This document shows positions 34,147-41,092 of a DNA stretch of 64,000 bases, in pieces (the first letter of the stretch is position 1; each line of letters starts with the position of its first letter). The DNA is taken from positions 303,189 through 367,188 of the forward strand of contig JADKFS010000018.1 of the NCBI GenBank assembly GCA_016717335.1, in the 5' to 3' direction. This DNA is from Candidatus Ribeiella danica. Its GTDB lineage: Bacteria; Chloroflexota; Chloroflexia; Chloroflexales; Roseiflexaceae. A program made the position numbers and the translations under genes. The notes beneath the pieces were generated by a model that worked only from the letters and a program-made list of their open reading frames with translations, was not told where the DNA came from and ran no database searches.

Positions 34147-34248
34147 CCCCCTCTCCCAAAGGGAGAGGGGGTTCATAATTCGGGAAGGCGGTTGCGGCTT
34201 CGCCGCAACCGCCTTCCCGAACAGCGTTCCACCGCCCCTAGCAGGGGC
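34147..34248. terminator. Composite hairpin element 8
   Basis: Left hairpin CCCCCTCTCCC-AAA-GGGAGAGGGGG. Core 34179-34221 with perfect 20-bp arms and loop TTC. Right hairpin GCCCCT-AGC-AGGGGC (34234-34248). 26 bp beyond the sedolisin stop. The rest of 33975-34146 shows no gene. Confidence 0.8.
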
Positions 34249-34273
34249 AGAGGGTGGGGTCCATAGCGTGCCG

Positions 34274-35434
34274 CTAGGGAGTTGCGCCGACCCAGCTGCC
34301 GCGGCCAGTGCAGAGGTCGTAGCCGATCTTGCACGCCGCGCCGTTGTTGCCCGAGGTGATGTCGCGATAGGTGATGCTGCTGCCGTAGACGTAGGCGGAG
34401 TTGACGACAGTGCCCGCGACAGCTGCACGCGCGGCCCACATCGGCGAGCTGGCGCTCGTTCCGCCGACGGAAAACCAGCCGCCCTGCCCCTGGTAGAGCG
34501 TGCTGTCGTAGACGGACACGCCCGAGGCCGGGTCGCCGTCGAGCGAGACATCCGGCGTAGCGCGCTTGCCGCCGCAGCCGGCCTGCCCATAGCCGCTGAA
34601 GCTCGACTGGGCCGACGCCGCCGTCTCGTAGGCGCTGCAGCCGCCGCCGCCGCTGCTCCAGCCGGTCTCGCTCGAGAATGTGCTGCCGCTGAAGTGCAGA
34701 GTCGTGCCGCCAACCGAGATCACGTTGGGCGATGCGGAGGGGTACTCTGCTGGTAGACCGGCGTCGCCAGCCGAGACGAAGAAGCTCACGCCCGACTGGA
34801 CGAAGCGCGAGTCGTAAGACGACTCGCCGCTGAACTCGCTGCCGCCCCAAGAGTTCGAGACGTACTGGGCGTGGGTCTTGGCGTAGTCTTCGGCCGCGAG
34901 CAGATTGGTGAAGGAGTTAGTCTTGGCTTCGACGAGCAGGATCTTCGCGCCCGGCGCGATCGCGTGGGCCCACTGGACGTCGAGCGAGATCTCGAGCGCC
35001 CATCCGCTGTCCTTGCGTGGGTAGCTCGTGCCGCCGGTCTGGTTGACCTTCTTGAAGCAGCCGTTGGCGGTGGTGCAGGCCGGCAGGCCGTACTGCGAGC
35101 TGAAGACGTTCAGGTCGCTCTCGGCGGTCGGGTCGTCGTAGGCGTCGACGATCGCGATCGTCTTGCCGGCGCCGGCCGTGCTGCTGGTTGAGAAGCTATA
35201 GACGCTCTTGATCGTGGCGGGGCTGAGCCCGGTCGGGCTGGTGGAGGCGTAGTTGCCGACGTGACTGTTGTGCGCCACGCGGTAGGCGCGGCCAGAGGCG
35301 TGGTCGATCACCCAGGAGTGCTGGTCGGCGAACGGCGATGCTGCGCCGGCCGTGGCGACGCTGACGAGCGCCAGGGTGAGCGCGGCGAGTAGCATGACCG
35401 CGGGTCGAGCATGCGACAGGAAGGACCGAGCCAT
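34274..35434 (-). CDS. Sedolisin-type serine-carboxyl peptidase (S53), short form
   Basis: 386 residues, secreted (signal peptide to about 32: LLAALTLALVSVATAGAAS). S53 peptidases use a Ser-Glu-Asp triad at low pH. Visible: Glu and Asp in GWALEISLDVQWAHAIAPGA, the oxyanion Asp in FFVSAGDAGLPAEYPS, and the nucleophile in SVGGTSASSPMWAAR. A C-terminal Ca-site-like segment (YRDITSGNNGAACKIGYDLCTGRGS) is present. Only about 35 residues lie between the signal peptide and the catalytic core (GLSPATIKSVYSF), so the usual ~180-residue propeptide is missing. ATG 35434 has AAAGGAG 7-8 nt upstream. The leader contains an extra start-less Shine-Dalgarno (35497) and a hairpin with a T-tract. Confidence 0.9.
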   Translation of the reverse strand: MARSFLSHARPAVMLLAALTLALVSVATAGAASPFADQHSWVIDHASGRAYRVAHNSHVGNYASTSPTGLSPATIKSVYSFSTSSTAGAGKTIAIVDAYDDPTAESDLNVFSSQYGLPACTTANGCFKKVNQTGGTSYPRKDSGWALEISLDVQWAHAIAPGAKILLVEAKTNSFTNLLAAEDYAKTHAQYVSNSWGGSEFSGESSYDSRFVQSGVSFFVSAGDAGLPAEYPSASPNVISVGGTTLHFSGSTFSSETGWSSGGGGCSAYETAASAQSSFSGYGQAGCGGKRATPDVSLDGDPASGVSVYDSTLYQGQGGWFSVGGTSASSPMWAARAAVAGTVVNSAYVYGSSITYRDITSGNNGAACKIGYDLCTGRGSWVGATP

Positions 35435-35496
35435 CGTTAATCTCCTTTTTCATGGGTAGCTTACGGTTCTTGCGAGGCCAGGTAGTTGCTGGAGAC

Positions 35497-35510
35497 GTCA
35501 CCTCCTTTTT
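35497..35510 (-). promoter_or_regulatory. Start-less extended Shine-Dalgarno (AAAAAGGAGGTGAC) in the S53 leader
   Basis: The minus-strand sequence AAAAAGGAGGTGAC matches the complement of the usual 16S rRNA 3' end over more than 10 bases but has no ATG/GTG/TTG 5-10 nt downstream. The real ribosome site is a second AAAGGAG next to the ATG, about 60 nt further on. Confidence 0.6.
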
Positions 35511-35579
35511 CGGGCAGTGAGGCGGCCATACCAGTGGGCTAAATTGGCAAGGCGGTGCCTCGGGAAAAGGGCGATGGAG

Positions 35580-35604
35580 AAAAACGCAGCTCATCGTCGC
35601 TGCG
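35580..35604 (-). promoter_or_regulatory. Terminator-like hairpin in the S53 leader
   Basis: CGCAGC-GACGATGA-GCTGCG followed by TTTTT on the minus strand, about 150 nt upstream of the S53 start codon: a possible attenuator. Confidence 0.5.
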
Positions 35605-35628
35605 GGAGCGGTGAGTTGTGGCCGGGCA

Positions 35629-35656
35629 ATTTAACACTCTTTACAAAGAAAAGCAA
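35629..35656 (-). promoter_or_regulatory. Possible promoter of the S53 gene
   Basis: TTGCTT - 16 bp - TTAAAT on the minus strand in an AT-rich patch; it places both leader elements inside the transcript. Confidence 0.4.
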
Positions 35657-35677
35657 GGGTTGCGTCTTTGATGATTC

Positions 35678-35845
35678 GGGGCGCTGCGCCCCGGCCCCCC
35701 GCCCGGGGGAACCCACGCCGGTTCCCCCGGCCCCCCTCCGGCAAATGATGCGATACCAGCTGCAAGCATCGTGGCGATTGCCTATCGCCACTCCGAGCAC
35801 GGCCTGCATACATCCCACCGCGCGGGGGGCGCGCAGCCCCCCGCG
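35678..35845 (+). repeat. GC-rich element (GCR) copy 4
   Basis: Shorter copy (about 170 bp): CGGGGCGCTGCGCCCC end hairpin, CCGGCAAATGATGCGATACC core like copy 3, GCGGGGGGCGCGCAGCCCCCC end hairpin. It lacks the central CCTGGATTCAG hairpin. 13 bp beyond the end of the solute-binding gene. Confidence 0.7.
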
Positions 35846-35857
35846 CACGAGAGCGCC

Positions 35858-37186
35858 CTAGCGCGAGAAGAACGGGGCGCTGTTGGTCGCCGCGGCGCTG
35901 ATCGCCTCGGAGACGGGCGCCTGGCCGTAGAACGCGCGCTGCAGCTCCTCGGTCAGCACCTCCTCGATGTCCGCCCAGGCCGCCATCGTCGGCAGGCTGC
36001 GAATGTGCGGGATGACGTCGAGGAACACCTGGCTGCTCTTGGGGAGGCTGTTCGAGTCGAGGAACGCGGGCGAGTTTGCCACCGCCTTCAGGGAGGGCAC
36101 GGTGCGGCCGGTCTTGGCGATGATCGTCTGGCCCTCGGCGCTGTTGGCGAACTCTACGAACGCCCACGCGGCCGGCTTGTTCTTGCTGGCGGCGGTCATA
36201 CAGTAGGCGTCGGAGTGCAGGATCGTCACCGGCTGCTTGCCCTGCGGCAGCGGCCCAACATCCCACTCGAAGCCTTTGATCTCGCGGTAGGTCGGCACGC
36301 CGCGCCGGCTGTTGAGCAGCATGCCCAGGCGCCCATTCATGAACCGGCTCTCGCTATCTTCGGCCTGGTCCTGGGTGGCGTCCGGCGCGACGTGGTGCTT
36401 GACCTGCAGGTCGACGAACCACTGGAACGCCTCGGTCGCCGCCGGCGTGTCGAGCGCCAGCCGGGTCGGCTTGGCGGGATCGTCGACGATCTCGCCGCCG
36501 TTCTGCCAGACGAACGGCGCCAGCCGGATCGCCTCCAGCTCGGTGCCGACGCCGTACTGGTCGGTCGCGCCGTCGCCGTTGGTGTCCTTCGTCAGCGCCT
36601 GCGCGGCCTTGAGGAAGTCGTCCCAGCTCCAGCCGGCCTGCGGGTACGCGACGCCGGCCTGGTCGAACAGGTTTTTGTTGTAGTACACCACCAGGCTGGA
36701 GACGTTCTGCGGGATGCAGGTCAGCGTGCCGTTCCAGTAGAACGCTTTGATCGCCTCCTGGTAGAAGTCGCCCTCGCTGACCACGCTGCTCTTGGCGAGG
36801 TAGGGGCCTAGCGGCTCGAGCGCGCCCTTCACGGCGAAGCCGGCAAAGCGGCGGTAGTTCACCAGGATGATATCGGCGGGCGTGCCGGCGGCGAAGTCGG
36901 CCCCCAGCCGCGTGAGGTAGTCGCCCTGGGCGGGGATGTGGACCAGCTGAACGTCGATCTGGGGGTTTCGCTGCTTGAAGGCGTCCACCAGGGTCGCGTA
37001 GGCGGCCTTCTCGGCCGGATCGCCGAAGACCATGAACGAGATCGCGCCGTCCGGCGCGGCGGGCGCGGCCGTCGGGGCCTGCGCGGCCGGTGCGGATGTG
37101 GCGGCAGGCGCCTGGGGCGCGGCCTGGCCGCAGCCGGCCAGCAGCACGACCAGGCAGATCGTGATCAGAATGACCTTGCGAGTCAT
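35858..37186 (-). CDS. ABC transporter solute-binding lipoprotein (family 1, sugar type)
   Basis: 442 residues. Lipobox VVLLAGC (residues about 14-20), Ala/Pro/Thr-rich linker to about 48, then a CUT1-type binding fold: ISFMVFGDPAEKAAYATLVDAFKQRNP, GTPADIILVNYRRFAGFAVKGALEPL, VVYYNKNLFDQAGV..WSWDDFLKAAQALTKDTNGDG, AAWAFVEFANSAEGQTIIAKTGRTVPS. ATG 37186 has AAGGAGGG 6 nt upstream. The nearest permeases are the pairs at 30878-33974 and 51341-53144, neither adjacent; it may serve either. Substrate not predictable. Confidence 0.9.
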   Translation of the reverse strand: MTRKVILITICLVVLLAGCGQAAPQAPAATSAPAAQAPTAAPAAPDGAISFMVFGDPAEKAAYATLVDAFKQRNPQIDVQLVHIPAQGDYLTRLGADFAAGTPADIILVNYRRFAGFAVKGALEPLGPYLAKSSVVSEGDFYQEAIKAFYWNGTLTCIPQNVSSLVVYYNKNLFDQAGVAYPQAGWSWDDFLKAAQALTKDTNGDGATDQYGVGTELEAIRLAPFVWQNGGEIVDDPAKPTRLALDTPAATEAFQWFVDLQVKHHVAPDATQDQAEDSESRFMNGRLGMLLNSRRGVPTYREIKGFEWDVGPLPQGKQPVTILHSDAYCMTAASKNKPAAWAFVEFANSAEGQTIIAKTGRTVPSLKAVANSPAFLDSNSLPKSSQVFLDVIPHIRSLPTMAAWADIEEVLTEELQRAFYGQAPVSEAISAAATNSAPFFSR

Positions 37187-37210
37187 GATTCCCTCCTTGA
37201 AGCCGATATG

Positions 37211-37330
37211 CTAGTACAGCCTTCCAGAAATGCGTGGCGGGTTGTCGCCAGCTCGTTCTGCGGTTCTGTGGTGCTGTGGTCACGGAACTGCATGCAGAAC
37301 CATAGAACCGCAGAACCACAGAACCGATCG
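37211..37330 (-). repeat. Dispersed ~100-bp repeat, copy B, with period-8 units
   Basis: Reverse complement of copy A (4868-4970). It contains GGTTCTG(T/C)-type 8-bp units in one half and CAGAACCA/CAGAACCG units in the other, so it is itself an inverted repeat. Immediately upstream of the solute-binding gene. The rest of the gap to 37584 shows no gene. Confidence 0.65.
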
Positions 37331-37584
37331 CAGCAGCCCAAACCCGGCACGAACGTCCCGAACCTTGCCTTAGTTCGATCGGTCGTCGTAGGCACGCTCC
37401 TCATCCCGCGGCGTGGGCAAGCACCTTAGGCCTGCGGTCGCGCTCAGGCCAGCTGGAGGGCGCGGCCCCCCAAAGTGCTTTGCACACACTATCATAGAGG
37501 TCGTCTGAGCGAGCGGCTGCGCCATCGCGCTCGATGCTCTTCAGACAGCCTGCGAGATCCGCGGAGTTGAGATCTGGGAGCTTG

Positions 37585-38028
37585 TCAGCGCGGCGGGCCG
37601 CGCGCGCGATCGACCAGGCTGTCGAGCCAGGCGTAGAGCGGCAGCGCCAGGGGCAGGCTGATGAAGGTTCGCGGGGGCAGCGGCGGGTGCGACGGGGCGG
37701 CGCCGCGCGGGGGCGCTTCGATCACGGATCGCGTGCTTGGCAGGTCGAACATATCCGGCCGAGGCACAGGGTAGACCTGGAGGGGCGAGCGATAGGGGAT
37801 GCGCTTGCGCGCCGGCCGGGTGTGGCTCTCGCGCGCAAGGGCGATCGGCCGAACGAGCGCCACGCGCGAGCGCGCGCCGGGCCTAGAGAAGAGATTCGTC
37901 GGCGCGCGAGCGCTCACGCCGAGCAGTAGCAGCAGCAGCCCCACGACGAGCAGCGCGTCCGGCAGGGCATGCCGGCGCAGCGTGGGCAGGGCTGGCGATG
38001 GTGCTGTAGCGGCTTGGCGCATAGTCAT
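37585..38028 (-). CDS. Hypothetical single-pass protein
   Basis: 147 residues, no family recognised. One hydrophobic helix (DALLVVGLLLLLLGV, about 24-38) followed by a basic, proline-rich stretch and a second weakly hydrophobic end (TFISLPLALPLYAWLDSL). A TATAAT box at 38073-38078 lies 45 bp upstream of ATG 38028, supporting transcription, but there is no clear ribosome site. It could be a spurious frame. Confidence 0.42.
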   Translation of the reverse strand: MTMRQAATAPSPALPTLRRHALPDALLVVGLLLLLLGVSARAPTNLFSRPGARSRVALVRPIALARESHTRPARKRIPYRSPLQVYPVPRPDMFDLPSTRSVIEAPPRGAAPSHPPLPPRTFISLPLALPLYAWLDSLVDRARGPPR

Positions 38029-38072
38029 GGGACGATATTCGGTAGTCGATCGAGTGCGCGGGCTGCGCGCCA

Positions 38073-38078
38073 ATTATA
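38073..38078 (-). promoter_or_regulatory. -10 box (TATAAT)
   Basis: TATAAT on the minus strand ahead of the hypothetical gene; no matching -35. Confidence 0.35.
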
Positions 38079-38149
38079 CAGTATTTCTTCCGGCCCCCTG
38101 CGGGCCGCGCGGCCCGCGCGCCACGCTGCCTGTGATATCGCTGGCCGGA

Positions 38150-39556
38150 CTACTGCGCGGCCAGGCCCAGGTCGCGGTGGAGGGCTGTCACCACCGCGTC
38201 CACCTCGGCCTCGGGCAGGATGAACGAGATATGGTACGAGGCGGTGCCCTGGGCCAGCGCGAGCACGTGCGCCCCGGCGCGGCCGAGCGAGGCCAGCGTG
38301 CGCGGCGCCAGGCCATCGCCGCCGGGCGCGCTGATCACCGCCACGAGCGCGATCGGCCCTGTCAGCGTGATCTCGCGCAGGCTGCCGGCCTCGAGCTCGC
38401 GCGCGAAGGTCGCCCGCAGGCTGTCACGCGCGAAGGCGGCGTCGATGCCGCGCACCGTCAGGGTCAGGCTGCGCTCGCTGAAGCTCTGGGCGAAGCTCAA
38501 GATCTCGACCCCGGCCTCGGACATGCGCGCGAGCGCCCGCGCCGCCAGGTCGGGCGTCCAGCCGGCGCTGGCGCCGCTGGCGGTCAGGCTCAGCAAGCTC
38601 AGCGCGCGCGCCGAGATGATCGTGCGGGCGGCGTGCGTGGTCGGCTGCGGGCTGGCGACCACGCGCGTGCCTGGGCGATTGGGCCGCAGGACGTTGCGGA
38701 TGCGCAGGGGGATGCCCTGCTCGGCCACCGGCGCTAGCGTGCGCGGGTGCAGCACCTCGGCGCCGAACGTGGCGATCTCGGCCGCCTCCACGTAGGACAG
38801 CTCGGCCAGCGTGCGCGCCTCGGGCACGATCTTGGGGTCGGCCGTCAGAATACCGTCGACGTCAGTCCAGATGCAGACCTCCTCGGCGCCCAGCGCCGCG
38901 CCGATCAGCGTGGCCGAGTAGTCGCCGCCGCCGCGCCCGAGCGTGGTGACAACCCCCTCGCGCGTCGCGCCGATGTAGCCGGTGATCACCGGCACGATCC
39001 GCGCCTTGATCATCGGCGCGAGGCGCGTCCGGATGCGCTCGGACGACTCCTCGGCGTAGGGCCAGGCCTGGCCGTAGTGGTTGTCGGTGACGATCAGGTC
39101 GGTGGCGTCGATCGTGCGGGCCGAGACGCCGGACTGCCGCAGCACTGTCGCGACCATCAGCGTGGCGAAGCGCTCGCCCAGCGCCGCGACCGCGTCGATG
39201 CTGCGCGGCGAGTGCTCGCCCAGCGTCGCGATCGAGCGGGTGAAGCGGTCGAAGGTCTTGAGCAGCGCGGCCCACTCGCGGTACAGCACCTCGCGCTCCC
39301 AGTCGTCGGCGACCAGCTTCTCGGCCAGGGCGCGGTGGCGGCTCCACAGCTCGCGGCGGGCCTCCTCGACGGCGGTGTCGTCGCCGGTCGCGGCGCCGCG
39401 GGCCGCGCCGATCAGCCTGTCGGTGATCCCGGCGATCGCGGCGCAGACGACGACCAGCGCCTGGCCATTCTGGTGGGCCTCGTTGACGATCCGCGCCATC
39501 TCGCGCAGGCGCGCGACCTCGCTGACGGAGACGACCCCGAACTTCATGACGTCCAT
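38150..39556 (-). CDS. Aspartate kinase (monofunctional) with an altered N-terminal motif
   Basis: 468 residues. Phosphorylates aspartate in the route to Lys, Met, Thr and Ile. Kinase domain marks: TLGRGGGDYSATLIGAALGAEEVCIWTDVDGILTADPKIVP, AAEIATFGAEVLHPRTL; two ACT domains follow from about 320 for feedback control. The normally near-invariant start KFGGTSV reads MKFGVVSV, and VVSAM.GVTD reads VVCAAIAGITD, so the phosphate-binding strand is changed. ATG 39556 has GGAGG 6 nt upstream. metF lies upstream in the same direction, which suggests a methionine-linked operon. Activity likely but may be reduced. Confidence 0.87.
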   Translation of the reverse strand: MDVMKFGVVSVSEVARLREMARIVNEAHQNGQALVVVCAAIAGITDRLIGAARGAATGDDTAVEEARRELWSRHRALAEKLVADDWEREVLYREWAALLKTFDRFTRSIATLGEHSPRSIDAVAALGERFATLMVATVLRQSGVSARTIDATDLIVTDNHYGQAWPYAEESSERIRTRLAPMIKARIVPVITGYIGATREGVVTTLGRGGGDYSATLIGAALGAEEVCIWTDVDGILTADPKIVPEARTLAELSYVEAAEIATFGAEVLHPRTLAPVAEQGIPLRIRNVLRPNRPGTRVVASPQPTTHAARTIISARALSLLSLTASGASAGWTPDLAARALARMSEAGVEILSFAQSFSERSLTLTVRGIDAAFARDSLRATFARELEAGSLREITLTGPIALVAVISAPGGDGLAPRTLASLGRAGAHVLALAQGTASYHISFILPEAEVDAVVTALHRDLGLAAQ

Positions 39557-39577
39557 CACGTTCCTCCCAGCACAGAA

Positions 39578-39650
39578 ATGAACGTTGAACGTCGAACGTT
39601 GAACGTTGAACGCTGAATGTTGAACATCACCCTGTCACCTTGTCACCCTG
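39578..39650. repeat. Period-7 and period-8 arrays (TTGAACG x7, TCACCCTG x3)
   Basis: 39578-39626: ATGAACG, TTGAACG, TCGAACG, TTGAACG x2, CTGAATG, TTGAACA. 39627-39650: TCACCCTG, TCACCTTG, TCACCCTG. They fill the spacer between metF and the aspartate kinase gene. Confidence 0.85.
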
Positions 39651-39673
39651 TCACTCCAGGCCCGGCGCCGCCC

Positions 39674-40597
39674 TCAGCCGGCCGGCTCCTCCGGCGCGGG
39701 CGGGCGCGGCAGCAGCCCGGCGGCCTCGACCACCAGCGGGATCGCCTTGGTCCAGCCGACCGACATCACGTGGATGCCGCGCACGCCCTCGATCGCGAGC
39801 ATCTCCTCGGCGATCTCCGCGGCGATGCGGATGCCCTCCTGCTCGGGGTTGTCGGCGCGATCCATGCGCTCGAGCACCCAGTCGGGCACGCGCGAGCCGG
39901 GCAGGTGGTCGCGCAAAAAGTGGGCCGACTTGGCCGAGCGGATCACCATGACCCCGCCGAGGATGTGGGCCTGCTGGTGCAGCCCGGCCGCGCGCGCGTC
40001 GGCCATCCACTGCCTGAAGCGCTCGATGTCGAAGATGATCTGGGTCTGGATGAACTCGGCGCCGCTCTGGATCTTCCTCTCGAGCCGGGCGATCCGCTCG
40101 ATGTTCGGGTTGGAGACGCCGCCGAGGAAGAAGCGCGGGGCCTCGACCAGCGGCGTGCCGGACTGGAAGCGGCCCTCGTCGCGCATGGCCCGCAGCATCC
40201 GGATCAGCTGGAACGAGTTCAGGTCCAGCACATTCTTGGCGTCGGGGTGGTCGCCGATCTTGGGGTGGTCGCCGGTCATGCACAGGAAGTTGGCAATGCC
40301 GCAGGCCACGCCGCTGAGCAGGTCGGCCTGCAGCGCGATCCGGTTGCGGTGCTGGCAGGTCATCTGGACGATCGGCTCGATCCCGATCTGGCGCAGGATG
40401 ATCCCGGCGCCCAGCGCCGACATGCGCCCAAGGCCGCGCTGGTTGTCGGTCAGGTTGACCGCGTCGACGTAGTCGCGCATCGCGCCGGCCAGCGCCTCGA
40501 GCGTGGCCCGCGTCGCGCCCTTGGGCGGGGCGACCTCGCCCGTCACGACGATCTGGCCGGCCTCGAGCCGGCGCTGAAACGTGCTGTATGCTGTCAT
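39674..40597 (-). CDS. metF: Methylenetetrahydrofolate reductase
   Basis: 307 residues. FAD-dependent reduction of 5,10-methylene-THF to 5-methyl-THF, the methyl source for methionine. TIM-barrel marks: VVTGEVAPPKGATRATLEALA (catalytic Glu region), VNLTDNQRGLGRMSALG, VQMTCQHRNRIALQADLLSG, FLCMTGDHP, GGVSNPN, GAEFIQTQIIFDIERF. The sequence is of the shorter MetF type found in many anaerobes and Chloroflexota. Start ATG 40597 with TAGG a few bases upstream. Expression is probably controlled by the leader at 40598-40712, which contains a terminator-like hairpin. Confidence 0.9.
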   Translation of the reverse strand: MTAYSTFQRRLEAGQIVVTGEVAPPKGATRATLEALAGAMRDYVDAVNLTDNQRGLGRMSALGAGIILRQIGIEPIVQMTCQHRNRIALQADLLSGVACGIANFLCMTGDHPKIGDHPDAKNVLDLNSFQLIRMLRAMRDEGRFQSGTPLVEAPRFFLGGVSNPNIERIARLERKIQSGAEFIQTQIIFDIERFRQWMADARAAGLHQQAHILGGVMVIRSAKSAHFLRDHLPGSRVPDWVLERMDRADNPEQEGIRIAAEIAEEMLAIEGVRGIHVMSVGWTKAIPLVVEAAGLLPRPPAPEEPAG

Positions 40598-40619
40598 AGC
40601 CTATCTCGCTCCGAGCATT

Positions 40620-40653
40620 AAAAAACCCCCCATCAGCATTCGGCGATGAGAGG
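40620..40653 (-). promoter_or_regulatory. Terminator-like hairpin in the metF leader
   Basis: On the minus strand CCTCTCATCG - 8-nt loop - TGATGGGGGG pairs over 10 bp (three G-U) and is followed directly by TTTTTT, ending 22 nt before the metF start. Typical of attenuation or riboswitch control. Confidence 0.55.
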
Positions 40654-40667
40654 CCCTTCAGCGGATT

Positions 40668-40695
40668 CACCGAGCCCCTGCGGGCGCGATCGGTG
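40668..40695 (-). promoter_or_regulatory. Hairpin in the metF leader (possible aptamer part)
   Basis: CACCGA/TCGGTG stem, one-sided bulge TCGC, GCCC/GGGC stem and GCAG loop, between the predicted transcription start and the terminator-like hairpin. It does not match SAM, SAH, THF or cobalamin consensus that I can recall. Confidence 0.4.
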
Positions 40696-40712
40696 CGCAG
40701 CTTACGCGCGGG

Positions 40713-40742
40713 AGTATAGCACGCCGGGCGCCCGGCTGTCAA
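40713..40742 (-). promoter_or_regulatory. Promoter of metF with a palindromic spacer
   Basis: TTGACA - 18 bp - TATACT, with extended TGC before the -10. The spacer contains the perfect palindrome GCCGGGCGCCCGGC (40723-40736), a possible operator. Confidence 0.75.
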
Positions 40743-40760
40743 TGATTGGGCGTGTTTTTT

Positions 40761-41017
40761 CCGGGGCGCTGCGCCCCCGGCCCCCGCCTTCCGGGGCGCT
40801 GCGCCCCCGGCCCCCCGCCCGGGGGAACCCGCGCCGGTTCCCCCCCCCCTCCGGCAAATGATTCCACCTCAATTGCAATCGTCGTGGTACATGCCTGGCA
40901 CCGTTCCGATCGGACGTGGTGTCTCCCGCCGCGCCTGGATTCAGCCAGGCATGCGCCACCAACGCTGGAAATGAGGCGGCGCCTTTTTTGGGGCACGGAG
41001 GGCGCGCAGCCCCCGGG
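40761..41017 (+). repeat. GC-rich element (GCR) copy 5
   Basis: Full copy: duplicated CCGGGGCGCTGCGCCCCCGG end, CTCCGGCAAATGATTCCACC, central hairpin GCCTGG-ATTCAG-CCAGGC, AATGAGGCGGCGCC, TTTTTTGGGG, then GGGCGCGCAGCCCCC. It lies between the metF promoter and the STAS regulator gene. Confidence 0.8.
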
Positions 41018-41092
41018 CGCAAGGTGCAAGAAATATGCTACACTGCCAGTGACCGATCGAGCACCACGTAGCACACCTTGGAGGCCCTGGCC

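Noticed and set aside
40598..40712. Cobalamin or THF riboswitch before metF (TCGGTGAATCCGCTGAAGG resembles part of a B12 box)
   Set aside because: The rest of the B12 and THF consensus is missing and the leader is too short for a cobalamin aptamer.
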